Shown here one piece after another: positions 61,313-64,000 of a stretch of 64,000 nt of DNA. The DNA comes from Archivesica marissinica (Eukaryota; Mollusca; Bivalvia; Venerida; Vesicomyidae). Both the position numbers and the translations under genes were made by a program. The notes under the pieces are model-generated. The model saw only the letters and a list, made by a program, of their open reading frames with translations, was not told the DNA's origin and did not search any database. How positions within the stretch are numbered: position 1 is the first letter of the stretch; the number at the start of each line of letters is the position of its first letter. Location: contig CM026386.1 in assembly GCA_014843695.1 (NCBI GenBank), forward strand, positions 88,706,746 through 88,770,745, in the 5' to 3' direction.

Positions 61313-62274
61313 CCCATACCCTGATATATATGTATTTCTACGTGTTATCGGCCACCTGATATATACGTATTTCTACGTGTTATCGGGCACCTGATATATA
61401 CGTATATATACGACCATACCAGTCACCTGATATATACGTGTTTTTACGTGTCCGTTTTAAATCCATCATTTTCACTACTTAAATACGGCAGAAAAGCGGT
61501 CAAAATATGTTTCAATACGCAACAAGAACATATCTATAAATGTCGGAAGTTAAAATGAAAATAAATCTAAAAATAGCAATTACTCAGGGCAAACCCATTC
61601 ATTAGCTTGCATAAAAATATCTAGGCATTTGGTAAATTTCCACAGTGAAGGCCAATTCATGCGTATGGTCTAAAATTAGAATTGGATTGAAATTAGAACA
61701 TTTATCACGTGACATTATGATGCATTAAATGGGTTCCCTGATGGGGGGGGGGTGCAGGTGTTAGCGAAACAAATTTGTTTGAAGTTTCTGTTGTATGACC
61801 ACGGCTATAGATCAAAGTGCATGTAAGTCATAATGTTATGCAAGCATGATGTTTTTTGCTATACAGCAGGGTAATAACATTTGGGTTCAAAGGTTTTAAT
61901 GCTAATTACCGACTAATGTCGGCATGACAACAGTTTGACAGGAAGCATCCAGTTCGAAATACACAGGGCGGTGTCTTAGGAACTTGTTGATATCAAAGGA
62001 TGTGTGTTGTAGCCTCATGGAATGGCTACTGTTGCCAGCTAAACAGAGGGTAATAAACCCATGTGGGTGGAGTCTTTAATCAGAAAGTCCAATTGATTTA
62101 GGAAATTGATTTAATCAACTTAGGTTGCCACGCCCTTTTCCATGCAACATGCAATATAATAAACCTTCTGTTCTGCATATGTTCAGTTTGAATTTGATCT
62201 ATTTCAAACTACATAGTTCTTACATATAGAAATTACTTTGTATTTACTATATCCTGCACTTGCATTGATAAGTC

Positions 62275-63930
62275 ATGGCCGATTTATTTGATAGTGACTC
62301 TGGGGATGAGAGTGACTTTTCTGGGTTTGGGGAGTCAGACATCGAGCTTCTGCCAGATGACAGCAGCAGCAATAGCAGCGATGATGATGCTCAGCCGCCT
62401 CGTGTAGATGGCTGGACAGGCGAATATAGAGACTTAACGTTTGAAGAATTTCGGGAGACACCTGGCCCCAGCCTACCAGAGGGGTTTGATGTGGGTACAG
62501 CTACGCCCATTGATTACTTCTGGCTGACGTTCCCGATCGACCTCATCATGCGTATTGTTAGCCACACAAACAACTATGCAAGATGGGTCATGGGTCAGCG
62601 GCACAGCGTTGATGACAAGTGGAAAGATGTCTCCGAGGCAGAAGTGAGAGCCTTCCTTGGCATCAACATCCTGATGGGCATCAATGAACTTCCACACATC
62701 GAGATGTACTGGTCGACTGATCCATATGTGCAGAACCTGGGGATCTCAAGAGCCATGACATGCAACCGGTTCCAGAAGATACTCCAGTACTTTCATGTTT
62801 CTGACCGGGTTGCAGAGCCACATGCCAACCAAGATGGATACGACCGGCTGTACAAAGTACGGGAGATTATTCAGCAGGTTTCAGAGGCCTTCCTAGGAGG
62901 ATACACTCTATCCAAAGAAGTCTCCGTGGATGAAGCCATGATACGATATTCCGGCCGTTTGTCTTTCCGCCAGTATATGCCTGCCAAACCAATAAAGAGG
63001 GGCATGAAGGTGTGGATGTTATGCGACGCCAGGTCAGCCTACCTTTCACGCTTTGAGGTTTATCTGGGAAGGCAAAACAACAGGACTGAACATGGGTTAG
63101 GATACAACGTTGTCACCAAGCTAACGGACCATCTGCAACAGTCTTTCCGGTGGATATTCTTCGACAACTTTTTCACAGGACTTCAACTTCTGAAGGATTT
63201 ACTTGCCAATGGATTGTATGCCTGTGGAACTGTTCGTATGAATCGTCTTGGATTTCCAAAGGACCTAAAGAAACCCCGGGACATTCCAAACCGGGGGGAC
63301 TTCAAGACCCTGCAGTTTGGTGACACGAATGTAACAGCATCTGTGTGGAGAGACAAACGGCTAGTCTACCACCTGTCAACCCTCAGCGACCCACAAGATG
63401 CGCGAGATGCCCAGCGCCGTTCTGGTCGACATGTACTCCACATGAGACAGCCGCATACTGTATATGCATACAATGCATTCATGGGTGGAGTTGACCTACA
63501 TGATCAGTTCCGGATCAAATATGGCGTTGGACGGAACTCCAAGAAGTGGTGGCGGTACTTGTTTTGGTTTGTGCTGAACTGTGCCATCGTCAATGCCAGC
63601 ATCATCTACCAGAAGGTGTCTACAAGACGCACGAGCAGCAAGAGGTTTACACATCTTGACTTCCGACTGGAGATGGTACTGGCACTGATTGGAGGGTTCA
63701 GCAAGAGGAAACGCTCCACTGGGGACAACCGCAATGTTCCAGTCCTGGTTGACCAGCAGAACATTGGAGGCCACATCAGCCGTAGACTGCCAGGTCGCAT
63801 CTCAACATGCAAATATCACACAAGGGTGCTGAAGTCACGCAGAGAGACGGTGTACAGCTGTGAAGTCTGCAATGTGCGTTTGTGCAGAGAAGGTTGTCAC
63901 GCCCATTTCCACGCAGCTCTGCAGTTGTAA
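62275..63930 (+). CDS. piggyBac transposase, intact, 551 residues
   Basis: Single uninterrupted frame. The acidic N-terminus (MADLFDSDSGDESDFSGF, residues 1-40) is followed by the piggyBac/PGBD core. Catalytic Asp are D219 (VSVDEAM), D297 (IFFDNFF) and D407 (FMGGVDLHD), with the accessory D410. The C-terminal Cys/His finger at about 512-546 (YSCEVCNVRLCREGCHAHFH) would bind the element ends. The length is within the usual range. It cuts and joins at TTAA. The start ATG is the first in frame and has CATGGC context. All recognised catalytic residues are present, so activity is possible; whether the 3' end is intact cannot be seen. Confidence 0.96.
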   Translation: MADLFDSDSGDESDFSGFGESDIELLPDDSSSNSSDDDAQPPRVDGWTGEYRDLTFEEFRETPGPSLPEGFDVGTATPIDYFWLTFPIDLIMRIVSHTNNYARWVMGQRHSVDDKWKDVSEAEVRAFLGINILMGINELPHIEMYWSTDPYVQNLGISRAMTCNRFQKILQYFHVSDRVAEPHANQDGYDRLYKVREIIQQVSEAFLGGYTLSKEVSVDEAMIRYSGRLSFRQYMPAKPIKRGMKVWMLCDARSAYLSRFEVYLGRQNNRTEHGLGYNVVTKLTDHLQQSFRWIFFDNFFTGLQLLKDLLANGLYACGTVRMNRLGFPKDLKKPRDIPNRGDFKTLQFGDTNVTASVWRDKRLVYHLSTLSDPQDARDAQRRSGRHVLHMRQPHTVYAYNAFMGGVDLHDQFRIKYGVGRNSKKWWRYLFWFVLNCAIVNASIIYQKVSTRRTSSKRFTHLDFRLEMVLALIGGFSKRKRSTGDNRNVPVLVDQQNIGGHISRRLPGRISTCKYHTRVLKSRRETVYSCEVCNVRLCREGCHAHFHAALQL

Positions 63931-64000
63931 ACATTGATTTTTACGGGCATTCTTTCTTTTTGGACTTTGTGGTGAAATTATGGATTATTTATTCTTTTGG
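63931..64000. other. 3' flank of the piggyBac gene
   Basis: Only 70 bp remain; no poly(A) signal or terminal repeat is visible before the window ends. Confidence 0.4.

Larger units (their letters stand above)
61313..64000 (+). mobile_element. piggyBac element with intact transposase, 3' end outside window
   Basis: The 5' end CCCATACCCTGATATATATG follows TTAA at 61309-61312. The leader of about 960 bp contains three CACCTGATATATACGT subterminal repeats and a G9 run near 61744. The transposase frame is at 62275-63930. The window stops 70 bp after the stop codon, before any 3' terminal repeat. Confidence 0.9.

Noticed and set aside
62273..63812. Minus-strand frames opposite the piggyBac gene
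   Set aside because: Shadows of the intact plus-strand transposase.

Overview
The window is AT-rich metazoan genomic DNA with introns, SINEs, many DNA transposon families and long minisatellites. There is no prokaryotic gene layout. The mix of piggyBac, ISL2EU, hAT, CR1/Jockey-like LINE and tRNA-derived SINE sequence suggests a marine invertebrate, with a mollusc or other lophotrochozoan most likely. That is a guess from repeat content; no host gene fixes the species.

Host gene. One host gene can be supported, on the minus strand across at least 41 kb. Its recognised exons, in transcript order, are an Ig-domain exon (56709..56389), two half-Ig exons (42670..42546 and 36928..36694) and a last exon (16133..15070). 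The last exon carries a Thr-rich stalk of TTTTTTP heptads, one transmembrane helix and a Tyr-rich cytoplasmic tail. Every splice site is AG/GT and the phases fit throughout (1-1, 1-0, 0-1, 1-stop). The product would be a type I membrane Ig receptor with a mucin-like stalk. Signal peptide and start exon are not visible and probably lie beyond 64 kb.

Layout. 1-12.1 kb: a 53-bp satellite, a 37-bp satellite, and a second 37-bp satellite interleaved with copies of a foldback element whose core is inverted between copies. 12.1-15 kb: short minisatellites and unassigned DNA. 15-16.1 kb: last exon of the receptor. 16-36 kb: a large intron with minisatellites, a tRNA-Thr-derived SINE family, a LINE 3' fragment and non-autonomous DNA elements with TA or 5-bp target duplications. 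36-43 kb: two receptor exons, more SINEs, a piggyBac end and a piggyBac MITE. 43.8-45.3 kb: decayed piggyBac transposase. 46.4-50 kb: decayed hAT transposase with a nested TA-flanked element. 52.4-55.2 kb: broken ISL2EU-type element with SWIM/YqaJ and DDE transposase genes facing each other, split by a hAT element with a perfect 8-bp duplication. 56.4 kb: first visible Ig exon. 57.1-58.6 kb: decayed LINE. 59.3-64 kb: piggyBac copies, the last with an intact 551-residue transposase and a 5' end at a TTAA site; its 3' end is outside the window.

The transposon genes are parasites within or beside the introns of the receptor gene and show no functional link to it. Most long open frames in the window are artefacts of tandem repeats whose unit length is a multiple of three, or of repeats lacking stops.
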